A stretch of 64,000 bases of DNA from Lachnoanaerobaculum umeaense (GTDB lineage Bacteria > Bacillota > Clostridia > Lachnospirales > Lachnospiraceae). Under the pieces are notes generated by a model that saw nothing but the letters and a program-made list of their open reading frames with translations, was not told the origin of the DNA and ran no database searches. Each line of letters begins with the position of its first letter. Positions within the stretch are counted from its first letter, which is position 1. The position numbers and the translations under genes are program-made. Positions 9,644-18,964 of the stretch are shown one piece after another. The stretch lies in NCBI RefSeq assembly GCF_003589745.1, contig NZ_CP032364.1:372001-436000 (forward strand). The letters are read 5' to 3'.

Positions 9644-10519
9644 ATGAAGATAATTATTGTAACAGGAATGTCCGGTTCAGGTAAGACTGTTGCATTAAAG
9701 ATGTTTGAAGACTTTGGGTATTACTGCGTTGACAATCTGCCGCTTGAACTACTTTTAAATTTTGTGGATCTGACCATTGAATCTGAAAGAGGAATGAATG
9801 GAGTAGCACTTGGCATTGATATTAGGAGCGGACTGAACGGTCTACAGGAAGTATTTGATGAACTTGATCACAAGAAGATAAATATGGAGATACTCTTCCT
9901 TGAGGCAGATGATGATACATTGATAAAAAGATATAAGGAAACTAGACGAAATCATCCGCTGGCGGCAGGAGGTAGATTGATAGATGGTATAAATCTTGAA
10001 AGAGAAAAGCTGGCTTTTTTAAGAAGCAGAGCGGATAGAATATTGGATACCGGAAGATTTTTGACTAAGGAATTGAAGCAGGAACTAAAAAAAATCTATG
10101 TGGACGGTAAGTCATTCAATAATCTTTTTGTTACAGTTCTCTCATTTGGATATATGTATGGTATACCTGAAGATCCAGATCTATTATTTGATGTGAGATT
10201 TTTGCCAAATCCTTTCTATGATCATAATCTTAGATTAAAGACCGGAGAAGAAAAGGAAGTTGCAGACTATGTGTTCTCAAATAATGATGCTGAAATTTTT
10301 CTGGATAAGCTGGATGATATGATTGATTTTTTGATACCAAGATATATAGATGAGGGAAAGAGTGCATTGGTGATAGGTATAGGCTGTACAGGAGGTCAAC
10401 ATCGTTCAGTGGCGATTGCAGCTGCACTTAAGGAAAAACTTGATAAGATAGATGGAATAGGTGTCAGACTGGAACATAGAGATATGGGCAAGAATATTTC
10501 ACGAATTTCGCAAAGATAG
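9644..10519 (+). CDS. rapZ: RNase adapter / nucleotide-binding protein RapZ (YvcJ)
   Basis: A P-loop protein of the RapZ/YvcJ family, with the Walker A GMSGSGKT near the N-terminus and the C-terminal signature GIGCTGGQHRSV. In enterobacteria RapZ steers GlmZ RNA decay and responds to GlcN6P. In Firmicutes the role is less clear but the gene is constantly linked to whiA. The 291-residue length is typical. In Bacillus a yvcK gene lies between the rapZ and whiA homologues; here whiA follows after 8 bp and yvcK is absent. Confidence 0.96.
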   Translation: MKIIIVTGMSGSGKTVALKMFEDFGYYCVDNLPLELLLNFVDLTIESERGMNGVALGIDIRSGLNGLQEVFDELDHKKINMEILFLEADDDTLIKRYKETRRNHPLAAGGRLIDGINLEREKLAFLRSRADRILDTGRFLTKELKQELKKIYVDGKSFNNLFVTVLSFGYMYGIPEDPDLLFDVRFLPNPFYDHNLRLKTGEEKEVADYVFSNNDAEIFLDKLDDMIDFLIPRYIDEGKSALVIGIGCTGGQHRSVAIAAALKEKLDKIDGIGVRLEHRDMGKNISRISQR

Positions 10520-10527
10520 GACAAAAG

Positions 10528-11490
10528 ATGACATTTTCTTCAGAGGTAAAAAATGAACTTATAAGGGTAAATCCTACGGTTAGGCATTGCATACTTGCAG
10601 AAATTTTGGCGATTGTTTACTTTATCGGTACTGTTTCTACATCAAAAAATAACGAAATATCTTTACAAATAAACACAGAATATTCGGGACTTGCCAGAAA
10701 GTACTTTACTTTAATTAAAAAAACATTTAATATAAATACAGATGTAGTAGTAAGCAATAGTGCATTGGTCAGGCGTAAGCGTTTATATTCGGTCAGTATT
10801 ATGGATGATGCTGGCGCCAGAGAGGTGCTTAAAGCTATAAAGCTTCTTAAAAACCAAGAGTTATTAGATTGTTTGTCACTTAGGAGTAATACAGTTTTAT
10901 TAAATTCCTGCTGTAAAAAAGCTTTCTTTAGAGGAGCATTTCTATCTTCAGGTTCGATCACAGATCCTGAAAAGGGCTATCATCTTGAAATTGTATGTTC
11001 CACTATAGATGATGCATTATCTTTAAAGGAATTGATGGAAGATTTATCGCTCAAGCCCAAAATTACTACAAGGAAAAAAGCTAATGTAGTATATATAAAG
11101 GACAGTGATCAGATATCATTAGCACTTGGTCTGATGGAAGCACCTACATCGCTTATGAACTTCGAAAATATTCGAATCTTAAAAGGGATGCGAAATGATG
11201 TAAACAGAAAAGTGAATTGTGAGACAGCAAATATAAACAAAACAGTGTCAGCAGCACTTTCTCAACTTGAGGATATACAACTTATTAAAGAGATTATGGG
11301 ACTTGAAAAATTGACATCAAATCTGGAGGCGGTAGCCAATGCCAGACTGGAAAATCCTGATGCTTCTTTGGTGGAACTTGGAAAAATGATTAGTCCACAG
11401 CTTGGGAAAAGTGGGGTTAATCATAGGTTGCGTAAACTCTCTATCATCGCAGACCAATTAAGGGAAAAAGTAAGGAGAGAAAATGGTTAG
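10528..11490 (+). CDS. whiA: DNA-binding protein WhiA
   Basis: A 320-residue protein with an N-terminal homing-endonuclease-like fold (RGAFLSSGSITDPEKGYHLE) and a C-terminal helix-turn-helix (ASLVELGKMISPQLGKSGVN). It belongs to the conserved WhiA family that affects cell division and chromosome organisation in Firmicutes and sporulation septation in actinomycetes. It overlaps the next gene by 8 bp, which suggests translational coupling. Confidence 0.96.
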   Translation: MTFSSEVKNELIRVNPTVRHCILAEILAIVYFIGTVSTSKNNEISLQINTEYSGLARKYFTLIKKTFNINTDVVVSNSALVRRKRLYSVSIMDDAGAREVLKAIKLLKNQELLDCLSLRSNTVLLNSCCKKAFFRGAFLSSGSITDPEKGYHLEIVCSTIDDALSLKELMEDLSLKPKITTRKKANVVYIKDSDQISLALGLMEAPTSLMNFENIRILKGMRNDVNRKVNCETANINKTVSAALSQLEDIQLIKEIMGLEKLTSNLEAVANARLENPDASLVELGKMISPQLGKSGVNHRLRKLSIIADQLREKVRRENG

Positions 11491-11743
11491 GAAGTCAGTT
11501 AAGATTGCGATGGATGCAAAGACTGAAACTAAACCGGTAGCTATGCTAGTACAGGTGGCCAGCCAGTTTGAAAGCAGGATTTATGTTGAAAGTGGTACTA
11601 AGAAGGTAAATGCAAAGAGTATCATGGGCATGATGACATTAAAGTTTGGTGATGGCAAAGAGGTATACATATCAGCAGACGGTAATGATGAAATACATGC
11701 CGTAAATGAGATGGAGAAATATTTGACTTCAGCAGCGGTATAG
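11483..11743 (+). CDS. crh: Crh-like HPr paralogue (Glu15, Ser46)
   Basis: An 86-residue HPr-fold protein. Position 15, the PTS phosphorylation site His in true HPr (HARPA), is Glu here (TETKPVAMLVQ). Ser46, the HprK target, is kept in NAKSIMGMM. This is the same logic as Bacillus Crh, where His15 is Gln. It should not carry PTS phosphate but could be phosphorylated by the HprK encoded upstream and act as a CcpA cofactor. The Glu could also imitate a charged state. The position after whiA matches that of crh in Bacillus. The family call is sure; the crh name is functional inference. Confidence 0.85.
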   Translation: MVRKSVKIAMDAKTETKPVAMLVQVASQFESRIYVESGTKKVNAKSIMGMMTLKFGDGKEVYISADGNDEIHAVNEMEKYLTSAAV

Positions 11744-11788
11744 CTGATGGAATATATTGCATTTATTGGGTATGATTACGCTGAATCG

Positions 11789-11859
11789 AGGACTCTAATT
11801 TTGTATACAATATGACAGTTGGTTTTTCTAACTTAGTATAAATACAAGATTAGGGTCTT
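11789..11859 (+). terminator. long hairpin downstream of the HPr paralogue
   Basis: Two 18-base arms pair almost completely (11789-11806 with 11842-11859; one mismatch and two G-U pairs). The 35-base loop holds a nested GTTGG-TTTTT-CTAAC hairpin. The 3' arm runs into CTTTTCC, a short T-run. It probably ends the ctpA-to-HPr operon; a leader structure for the next operon is less likely because that promoter lies downstream of it. Confidence 0.5.
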
Positions 11860-11884
11860 TTCCTGTGTAATTTATAAAAAGCTA

Positions 11885-11913
11885 TTGCATTCTTATAATA
11901 AAGAGTGTATTAT
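11885..11913 (+). promoter_or_regulatory. sigma-A promoter of the amino acid ABC importer, inside a dyad
   Basis: TTGCAT and TATTAT are separated by exactly 17 bp, about 40 bp before the first gene. A perfect 8-bp dyad, TATTGCAT (11883-11890) with ATGCAATA (11915-11922), has its arms over the -35 and just after the -10. The dyad may be an operator. Confidence 0.6.
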
Positions 11914-11951
11914 TATGCAATAAGATTTTTTATGTACAAATGGAGGGTTTT

Positions 11952-12725
11952 ATGAAGAAAATAATATTAGCACTGGTTATGACAGGTTTAATGGTAACAA
12001 GTTTGGTAGCATGTGGCGGTTCGAAGGCAGCTGAGAGTAGTGAAGGAGAAGCAAAAACTATAGAGTCAGGAAAGCTCATAGTTGCTACAAATGCAGAATT
12101 TCCACCATATGAGTATCATGAAGGAGACAAGATTGTAGGTATTGATATGGAGATAGCAGATGCCATAGCAAGTAAGCTTGGAGTTCAGATAGAGATAGAA
12201 GATATAGCATTTGACTCAGTTATTTTAGAGGTAACATCAGGTAAGGCTGATTTAGGTTTGGCAGGTATTACAGCTACAGAAGAAAGAAAGCAGAGTGTGG
12301 ACTTTTCTGATTCATATACTTCATCAAAACAGCTTATTATAGTAAAGGATGATTCAAGCATAGCTTCAGGTGCAGACCTTGAGGGTAAAACAATTGGAGT
12401 ACAGACAGGTACTACAGGTGATCTTATGGTAGGCGATATAAAGGATGCTAAGCCTGAGAGATATGCAAAGGGTATGGATGCTGTTCAGGCACTTAGTCAG
12501 GGTAAGATAGATGCTGTTGTTATAGACAGTGAAGTTGCAAAGAAGTTTGTAGAAGAGACTAGCGGTCTTAAAGTTTTGGATGAGGCATATGCAGAGGAGA
12601 ACTATGCCATAGCAGTTCAAAAAGGTAATAAAGAGCTTTTAGATGCAGTAAACAAGGCACTTTCAGAGTTGAAGGCTGATGGAACAATAGACAGCATTAT
12701 TGCAAAGTATATCAAGGCAGAATAA
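11952..12725 (+). CDS. polar amino acid ABC transporter, substrate-binding lipoprotein
   Basis: An extracellular solute-binding protein of family 3. The signal peptide ends in a lipobox (SLVAC, then GGS), so it is lipid-anchored. The mature protein begins with the typical LIVATNAEFPPYEY motif and holds GIDMEIADAIA and the ligand-binding region around GITATEERKQSVDFS. ATG chosen because GGAGGG lies 5 bp before it. The permease gene follows after 1 bp. The substrate is a polar amino acid, perhaps cystine, glutamine or arginine; the sequence does not decide. Confidence 0.92.
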   Translation: MKKIILALVMTGLMVTSLVACGGSKAAESSEGEAKTIESGKLIVATNAEFPPYEYHEGDKIVGIDMEIADAIASKLGVQIEIEDIAFDSVILEVTSGKADLGLAGITATEERKQSVDFSDSYTSSKQLIIVKDDSSIASGADLEGKTIGVQTGTTGDLMVGDIKDAKPERYAKGMDAVQALSQGKIDAVVIDSEVAKKFVEETSGLKVLDEAYAEENYAIAVQKGNKELLDAVNKALSELKADGTIDSIIAKYIKAE

Positions 12726-12726
12726 C

Positions 12727-13419
12727 ATGTTTGAAGAGTTGAAATCGCAGTTTATCTTAAATTTCATAACAGATAACAGATGGCTATCCCTGTTAAATGG
12801 TCTGTTAGTCACTTTGGAGATTACATTCTTTGCTGTAATACTTGGATTTCTACTGGGATTTGGCGTAGCTATTGTAAGAAATGTGTACGACAATACAAAG
12901 AAATTGAGATTTTTAAATTTCTTATGCAATATTTATCTTACAGTAATAAGAGGAACTCCGGTAGTTGTACAGTTGCTTATAATATATTTTGTTATATTCA
13001 GTTCAATAAAAGTGGATAAGAGTATTGTGGCTATACTGGCTTTTGGAATCAATTCAGGAGCATATCAGGCAGAGATTTTTCGTTCGGGTATTAATTCTGT
13101 ACCAAGAGGTCAGATGGAAGCCGGAAGAAGTTTAGGATTTAATTATCCTCAGACAATGATATATATTATTATGCCTCAAGCTATAAAGAATATATTGCCT
13201 ACTCTTGCAAATGAGTTTATTGTTTTGATGAAGGAGACTTCAGTTGCAGGCTATATTGCTTTAGAGGATTTGACAAGGGCAGGAGAAGTTATAAGGAGTA
13301 GGACATACTCTTCAATGATGCCTTTCCTTGCAGTTGCACTGCTTTACCTTATCATGGTAATGCTCTTTAGCTATTTGGTAAAATTACTTGAGAGGAGTTT
13401 GGCTAGAAGTGGCAGGTGA
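12727..13419 (+). CDS. polar amino acid ABC transporter permease
   Basis: A 230-residue inner-membrane permease of the HisMQ/GlnP type with about five membrane helices. The EAA loop that contacts the ATPase is visible ([22 protein letters not shown]). ATG chosen just after the upstream stop; an alternative start inside the preceding gene would add nine unlikely residues. It overlaps the ATPase gene by a few bases, so the three genes form one operon. Confidence 0.93.
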   Translation: MFEELKSQFILNFITDNRWLSLLNGLLVTLEITFFAVILGFLLGFGVAIVRNVYDNTKKLRFLNFLCNIYLTVIRGTPVVVQLLIIYFVIFSSIKVDKSIVAILAFGINSGAYQAEIFRSGINSVPRGQMEAGRSLGFNYPQTMIYIIMPQAIKNILPTLANEFIVLMKETSVAGYIALEDLTRAGEVIRSRTYSSMMPFLAVALLYLIMVMLFSYLVKLLERSLARSGR

Positions 13420-14146
13420 TAGACTTATAGAAGTAAAGAATTTATGTAAGGAATTTCATGGCAAGCAGGTACTAAAGAATATATCTCTGGATATTAACAA
13501 AGGAGATGTGGTATGCCTTATAGGACCTTCAGGTTCAGGTAAGTCAACCTTTCTTAGATGCCTTAACAGAATGGAGGAGGCAAATAGCGGAGAAATATTA
13601 TTTGAAGGCACTGATATATGCAAAAAGGATGTAGACATTGATGTACATCGTAGAAAGATGGGTATGGTTTTTCAACAGTTTAACCTATTTCCACATATGA
13701 CAGTGCTAGAGAACCTTGTTTTAGCCCCTATGAAACTCCAAAAAATAAGTGCAGATGAGGCAGAGAAATATGCAATGAGTCTATTGGAGAAGGTAGGACT
13801 TGATGATAGGGCAAATGAGTACCCATCAAAGCTTTCTGGAGGCCAGCAGCAGAGAGTTGCTATAGTCAGAGCACTTTGTATGAAGCCGGATGTTATGCTT
13901 TTTGATGAGCCGACCTCAGCACTTGATCCTGAGATGGTAGGAGAAGTACTGTCAGTTATGAAGGATCTGGCCAAGCAGAAGATGACCATGGTAGTTGTAA
14001 CACATGAGATGGGCTTTGCAAGAGAGGTTGCAAACAGAGTGGTTTTCCTGGACTCAGGAGAGTTTGTAGAGGAGAATGTTCCATATGAGTTCTTTACAAA
14101 TCCAAAGAATGATAGATTAAGGACCTTCTTAAGTAAGGTTTTATAA
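13409..14146 (+). CDS. polar amino acid ABC transporter ATP-binding protein
   Basis: A cytoplasmic ATPase of the GlnQ/HisP type with Walker [10 protein letters not shown], the Q-loop ([13 protein letters not shown]), signature LSGGQQQR, Walker [13 protein letters not shown] and H-loop VVTHEM. Start uncertain: I prefer the GTG overlapping the permease end by 11 bp, with AGAGGAG about 12 bp upstream; an in-frame TTG 21 bp earlier is possible. No convincing terminator follows. Confidence 0.92.
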   Translation: MAGDRLIEVKNLCKEFHGKQVLKNISLDINKGDVVCLIGPSGSGKSTFLRCLNRMEEANSGEILFEGTDICKKDVDIDVHRRKMGMVFQQFNLFPHMTVLENLVLAPMKLQKISADEAEKYAMSLLEKVGLDDRANEYPSKLSGGQQQRVAIVRALCMKPDVMLFDEPTSALDPEMVGEVLSVMKDLAKQKMTMVVVTHEMGFAREVANRVVFLDSGEFVEENVPYEFFTNPKNDRLRTFLSKVL

Positions 14147-14340
14147 GATAGAGAGGATCGAGTAGTCAGTCCTTTTTATATTTGAATAATATAAAGTTTT
14201 CTAAAGTAAATGATAGAAAGTATTAATATAATGCTATGGACTTTTATGAAATTAAGTTGTATAATGAGCAACGTTGTTTTAAGGAGGTTTAAAATCCTTT
14301 TTAATGTTTAACTACAATTTAGAGAATATTGGAGGTAATA

Positions 14341-15036
14341 ATGAAGAAATATTTAGCAGAGTTTATAGGTACTTGCGTACTGACACTTTTCGGATGTGGT
14401 AGTGCTGTAGCGGTAAATACACTGTTGGCTCAGAGTAATGTACTTGTTCCACTTGGTTTTTCCACCTTGCTTATAGCATTTGCTTTTGGACTTTCTATAG
14501 TGGCTATGGCATACTCTATCGGAAATATTTCGGGATGCCATATCAATCCTGCCGTATCACTTGGCATGTTGGTATCAGGTAGAATGAATGTGAAAGATTT
14601 TACAGGATATGTAATATCGCAGTTTTTGGGAGGCATTTTAGGTGCAATCTTGCTTTTCATTATACTTGGTTCAAATGCATCACTAGGGACAAATGGATTC
14701 GGTGAAGCAAGTGCTATGGGTATATCAGTGGGAGTTGCTTTCCTTGTAGAAGTTATACTTACATTTGTATTTGTTTTGGCAATTTTGGGTGTTACATCAA
14801 AGGCTGAGAATGGAAGAATTGCAGGACTTGTAATAGGTCTTTCACTTACTTTGATTCATATATTTGGTATTCCTTTTACAGGAACATCTGTAAATCCTGC
14901 AAGAAGCTTTGGACCTGCAATTGTAAGTGGTCTTACTTCAGTTGCATTTGCACAGGTATGGTTATTTATACTTGCTCCACTTGTAGGTGGTGCTCTGGCA
15001 GCAGTTTGTTACAACTTCCTATCAAAGGAAGATTAA
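14341..15036 (+). CDS. aqpZ: aquaporin / MIP-family channel
   Basis: A 231-residue membrane channel with six helices and the two half-helix NPA motifs: HINPAVSLG and SVNPARSFGPA. Ser-Phe after the second NPAR is more like water-selective AqpZ than GlpF, where NPARD is usual. ATG chosen with GGAGG 5 bp upstream. It is a single gene followed by a strong terminator. Selectivity for water against small solutes is an inference from the motif. Confidence 0.9.
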   Translation: MKKYLAEFIGTCVLTLFGCGSAVAVNTLLAQSNVLVPLGFSTLLIAFAFGLSIVAMAYSIGNISGCHINPAVSLGMLVSGRMNVKDFTGYVISQFLGGILGAILLFIILGSNASLGTNGFGEASAMGISVGVAFLVEVILTFVFVLAILGVTSKAENGRIAGLVIGLSLTLIHIFGIPFTGTSVNPARSFGPAIVSGLTSVAFAQVWLFILAPLVGGALAAVCYNFLSKED

Positions 15037-15070
15037 TAAAGACTATTATTTAAATAAAAGATAAGTATAA

Positions 15071-15114
15071 GAAATGTACCGTATTTCCACGAATATGGCA
15101 CATTTCTTTTTTTT
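15071..15114 (+). terminator. intrinsic terminator after the aquaporin gene
   Basis: A 15-bp stem (15071-15085 with 15092-15106, two G-U pairs) is followed by eight T residues. Confidence 0.93.
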
Positions 15115-15164
15115 ATGTTAGAATGATTAGCATAAAACTATTGTAAAATATTGGGAATGGAAAA

Positions 15165-16547
15165 ATGGAAGATAATAAAAACGATAAAGATGATAATAAT
15201 AAATATGAGAAAATATGCTATATGTGCAGGAGACCGGAATCAAAAACCGGTACAATGATATCTATGCCCGGCGGGATAGATATATGTCCTGATTGTATAC
15301 AAAAAACTTTTAACTCCATGCAAAGTATGGATATCAGCAAATTGTCAGGAATGTCAAAGATGAATATAGATGATATAAAAAATATAGATCTTAATAGTTT
15401 CAATATTCCGAACATGAATGTGAATCCAATACCTGAAAGAGCCAGGGTTAAAAAAAGAGATGAAAAAAGAACGGAGCCACTTTTCACAATGAAAGATGTT
15501 CCGGCACCACATGTGATAAAGTCAATGCTTGATGAATATGTGATAGGGCAGGATCAGGCAAAGAAAATTATCTCTGTTGCAGTGTACAATCATTATAAAA
15601 GAATCTTTTTAGATAAGGGTAAAGATGGCACCAGGATTGAAAAGTCAAATATTCTTATGATAGGACCGACAGGAAGTGGAAAGACCTATCTTGTAAAGAC
15701 ATTGGCGAAATTACTTAATGTACCACTTGCCATAGCGGACGCAACCTCACTTACAGAGGCAGGGTATATAGGAGATGACATAGAAAGTGTTATCTCAAAG
15801 TTACTACTTTCTGCGGGTAATGATGTGGAGAGGGCAGAGTGCGGCATTGTATTTATTGATGAAATAGATAAGATTGCAAAAAAGAAAAATACTAATTCAA
15901 GGGATGTAAGTGGAGAAAGTGTACAACAGGAACTTTTAAAGCTTTTGGAAGGCAGCAAGGTTGAGGTTCCGGTAGGTACCAATCAAAAAAATGTGCTGGC
16001 ACCAATGGAAACTGTAAATACAGACAATATATTATTTATATGTGGAGGTGCATTTCCTGCACTTGATGATATCATAAAAGAGAGATTGAGAAAAAATACC
16101 AGCATGGGATTTAACTCAGATCTTAAGGATAAATTTGATAATGACAGTAATTTATACGCAAAGGTAACAAATGAGGATATCAAAAAGTTCGGTATGATCC
16201 CGGAGTTTATAGGAAGATTACCTGTAATATGTACACTGTCAAAGCTTGATAAAGAGGCATTCAAAAAGATATTGATCGAGCCGAAGAATGCGATATTAAA
16301 ACAATATAAAAAGCTTTTGGAGCTTGATGAAGTGGAACTTATATTTGATGATGATGCAATGGATTATATTGCAGAACTGGCTATGGACAAGGACACAGGA
16401 GCCAGAGCACTTCGTTCAATTATAGAAGAGTTTATGCTTGATATCATGTATGAAACTCCAAAGGATAAAAATATCGGTAAAGTTATAATCACCAGAGACT
16501 ATCTGGAACACAAGGGTAGTCCCAATATAATATTTAGAAATATATAG
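15165..16547 (+). CDS. clpX: ATP-dependent Clp protease ATPase subunit ClpX
   Basis: AAA+ unfoldase that feeds proteins to ClpP in the cytosol. An N-terminal C4 zinc finger (CYMC ... CPDC) is followed by Walker A GPTGSGKT, Walker B VFIDEIDKIAKKK, sensor region, and the arginine-bearing DKDTGARALRSI near the C-terminus. The 460-residue length is a little above the usual 420 because of a linker after the finger. No clpP gene is beside it. An lspA-like gene follows after 9 bp. Confidence 0.96.
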   Translation: MEDNKNDKDDNNKYEKICYMCRRPESKTGTMISMPGGIDICPDCIQKTFNSMQSMDISKLSGMSKMNIDDIKNIDLNSFNIPNMNVNPIPERARVKKRDEKRTEPLFTMKDVPAPHVIKSMLDEYVIGQDQAKKIISVAVYNHYKRIFLDKGKDGTRIEKSNILMIGPTGSGKTYLVKTLAKLLNVPLAIADATSLTEAGYIGDDIESVISKLLLSAGNDVERAECGIVFIDEIDKIAKKKNTNSRDVSGESVQQELLKLLEGSKVEVPVGTNQKNVLAPMETVNTDNILFICGGAFPALDDIIKERLRKNTSMGFNSDLKDKFDNDSNLYAKVTNEDIKKFGMIPEFIGRLPVICTLSKLDKEAFKKILIEPKNAILKQYKKLLELDEVELIFDDDAMDYIAELAMDKDTGARALRSIIEEFMLDIMYETPKDKNIGKVIITRDYLEHKGSPNIIFRNI

Positions 16548-16556
16548 GAGGGGGAT

Positions 16557-17036
16557 ATGTTTGTTGTATTAATACCTGTATTAACTTGTCTTGACTTAGT
16601 TATAAAATATGCAATAAATTCTATGGATAAAAAGGATTTGCCAAGAAATATTGCCGGTAAAATAGAAATAGATAAATTTCATAATAAGGGATTTCCGTTT
16701 GGTAAGCTAAAGGAAAATCAGAAAGTAGTAAAATATATTCCGGTATTTATTACTTCAGTACTAATTGGAGGACTTTCTTTCTTACTTCCACAAAAAGGAA
16801 AGAAGATAAAGAAGCTATCACTCAGCCTCATTATAGCAGGTTCACTTAGCAATATCTTTGACAGATTTACAAGGGGATATGTAGTGGATTATATTCGTAT
16901 CAAAGTAAAGGTGCTTGATAAGGTGATTTTTAATATTGGTGATATTTTTATAGTACTTGGAAGTCTTATGATGCCTTTTGGGTCAAAGAAAAAAATAAAT
17001 AATATAGCAGTGGATAATATACCCACTGAGGAATAG
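16557..17036 (+). CDS. signal peptidase II-like protein
   Basis: A 159-residue membrane protein with four predicted helices. It keeps the LspA landmarks: a DLVIK motif near the N-terminus (for DQ.TK), HNKGFPFG (for N.G.AFG), the block GSLSNIFDRFTRGYVVDYI with the first catalytic Asp, and FNIGD with the second. LspA removes the signal peptides of lipoproteins in the membrane, and several lipoproteins are encoded in this window. Some motif positions differ from classical LspA (GN replaced by SN), so it may be a divergent paralogue. Confidence 0.72.
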   Translation: MFVVLIPVLTCLDLVIKYAINSMDKKDLPRNIAGKIEIDKFHNKGFPFGKLKENQKVVKYIPVFITSVLIGGLSFLLPQKGKKIKKLSLSLIIAGSLSNIFDRFTRGYVVDYIRIKVKVLDKVIFNIGDIFIVLGSLMMPFGSKKKINNIAVDNIPTEE

Positions 17037-17051
17037 AATATAGGAGTTATT

Positions 17052-18317
17052 TTGGAAACAAGTGACATATTACAGCTGGTCATATTACTAGTGCTATTAT
17101 CTGCGTCAGCTTTTTTCTCGTCTGCAGAAACGGCACTGATGACTTCAAATAAATTGAAGATAAGAAACATGGCTGAAGCCGGAGATAAGAGAGCAACAAA
17201 GGTACTGGATATAACGGCAAATACAGATAAGATGCTTTCCGCAATATTAATAGGAAATAATATAGTTAATCTGTCAGCATCATCAATTTCTACAACACTT
17301 ACATTAAAGCTTTTTGGCAGTAGCCTGGTGAGCGTTGCGACAGGTATTCTGACATTTCTTATATTGGTTTTTGGTGAAATTACTCCCAAAAATGTAGCAT
17401 CAAAAAATGCCGAAGACATGGCATTAAAATATATTGGAATCATCTCAATTCTTGTAATTGTTTTGACGCCTTTTATTTATATAGTGAATAAGGTGTCAGG
17501 ACTTGTTATTTCTATTTTTAGTAAAAATAGTGATGACAATAATATGGTAACTGAGGATGAACTTAGGGCAATGGTAGAAGTCAGCCATGAGGACGGAGTC
17601 ATTGAAAACGAAGAGAAAAAGATGATAGTAAATGTGGTGGACTTTGGAGATACTGTTGCAGGTGATATTATGGTGCCGAGAGTAGATATGGTAATGGTTT
17701 CTGTAGACTCATGCTATGATGAAATTTTGAATATTTTTAGAGAAGAAAGATATACCAGAATACCGGTGTATGAAGATAGTCCTGACAATGTTATAGGTAT
17801 ATTGAATGTAAAAGATTTCCTTTTGATAGAAGATAAAGAAAATTTTTCTGTAAAGGAACATCTCAGAGAGCCACTTTATACATTTGAGTATAAAAAGACA
17901 TCTTCACTTATGATGGATATGAGAAAGACCGGTGCAAATATAGTTATAGTGTTAGATGAGTATGGTATAACAGCAGGGCTTATAACATTGGAGGATATGC
18001 TTGAGGAAATAGTCGGAGAGATAAGGGATGAATTTGATGCAGATGATGACGAGGGTATTACAAAGATTTCTGAAAGTGAGTATATCATAGACGGTTCTAC
18101 AAATTTGGATGATGTAAATGAGAGAATTGGGCTTGAATTAAGCTCTGAGGAGTATGAGTCTATTGGCGGAATAATTATGGAAAAGTTAGGACGACTTCCA
18201 ATAGAAGGTGAGGTCATTACATTTGACAATATAATATTGACAGTAAAGAAAATGGACCATGCAAGAATAGAAAAGGTCGGATTAAAATTAAAACAGGCTG
18301 TAGCCAAGGAGCAGTAG
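17052..18317 (+). CDS. CNNM/CorC-type membrane protein with CBS pair
   Basis: A 421-residue protein of the HlyC/CorC (UPF0053) family. The N-terminal DUF21 membrane domain has about four helices with the motif SSAETALMTSNKLK. Two CBS domains follow (about 200-330; DIMVPRVDMVMV is typical) and a C-terminal transporter-associated domain ends the protein. The family is linked to magnesium and other cation efflux. The start is a TTG with TAGGAG 5 bp upstream. It is spaced 2 bp from the HAD gene, indicating an operon. Confidence 0.9.
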   Translation: METSDILQLVILLVLLSASAFFSSAETALMTSNKLKIRNMAEAGDKRATKVLDITANTDKMLSAILIGNNIVNLSASSISTTLTLKLFGSSLVSVATGILTFLILVFGEITPKNVASKNAEDMALKYIGIISILVIVLTPFIYIVNKVSGLVISIFSKNSDDNNMVTEDELRAMVEVSHEDGVIENEEKKMIVNVVDFGDTVAGDIMVPRVDMVMVSVDSCYDEILNIFREERYTRIPVYEDSPDNVIGILNVKDFLLIEDKENFSVKEHLREPLYTFEYKKTSSLMMDMRKTGANIVIVLDEYGITAGLITLEDMLEEIVGEIRDEFDADDDEGITKISESEYIIDGSTNLDDVNERIGLELSSEEYESIGGIIMEKLGRLPIEGEVITFDNIILTVKKMDHARIEKVGLKLKQAVAKEQ

Positions 18318-18319
18318 GA

Positions 18320-18964
18320 ATGAAGCAAAAGCATATTTTATTTGATTTGGATGGTACTATAGTAAGGTCGGACCTTGGGATTACAAAGGGAGTGCAAAAG
18401 TCATTAGAGCATTTTGGAATATATGAGGACCTTGAGGAATTGAAAAAGTTTGTAGGCCCTCCAATGGTTGAAAGTTATACAAAATTTTATGGTCTCAGTC
18501 TGGAACAGTATGAGGAAGCATTAGCTGTATTCCATAAGTACTACAAGTCAGTAGGTATATTTGAGTGTGAACTTTATAGCGGAATAGAAGAGATGTTAGA
18601 GGGCTTATCAAAAAAATATAATCTCTATGTAGCTACTTCAAAGCCTGAAAAGGAGGCAAGAAGAGTAATAGAACATTTTGGACTTGATAAGTATTTTACA
18701 TATGTAGGTGGTGCAGATGGAGATTTTAATACCAAGAGGGCCACAAAGACTGCTGTGATTGAATATGTATTGGAAACAAACAAAATAATGGACAGAGATT
18801 ATGCTATAATGATAGGTGATAAGAGCCATGATATAGTGGGTGCTACGAATACAGGGCTAAAGAGTATCGGAGTCCTCTATGGCTATGGTGGAATAGAAGA
18901 GCTTGAAGGAGCGAATTACATTATAAAGAATGTAGATGATTTAAGAGAAATGTTTATATGTTAA
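18320..18964 (+). CDS. HAD-family phosphatase (phosphoglycolate phosphatase-like)
   Basis: A haloacid dehalogenase-fold hydrolase with motif I FDLDGTIV, motif II in YVATSKPEKEA, and motif III IMIGDKSHDIVGA. The helical cap between motifs I and II and the 214-residue length match the Gph/YfnB-like subfamily. The physiological substrate cannot be read from the sequence. Its 3' end overlaps the next gene by 7 bp. Confidence 0.88.
   Translation: MKQKHILFDLDGTIVRSDLGITKGVQKSLEHFGIYEDLEELKKFVGPPMVESYTKFYGLSLEQYEEALAVFHKYYKSVGIFECELYSGIEEMLEGLSKKYNLYVATSKPEKEARRVIEHFGLDKYFTYVGGADGDFNTKRATKTAVIEYVLETNKIMDRDYAIMIGDKSHDIVGATNTGLKSIGVLYGYGGIEELEGANYIIKNVDDLREMFIC

Noticed and set aside
14154..14180. 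Possible terminator after the amino acid ABC operon (AGGA...TCCTTTTTA)
   Set aside because: Only four convincing base pairs, too weak to list as a feature although a T-run is present.
14260..14265. Perfect TATAAT upstream of the aquaporin gene
   Set aside because: No acceptable -35 at 16-18 bp and no extended -10, so it cannot be called a promoter with confidence.
16889..17443. 184-codon minus-strand open frame across the lspA-like and CBS genes
   Set aside because: It spans parts of two well-supported plus-strand genes and has a hydrophobic, Ser-rich translation typical of antisense frames here.
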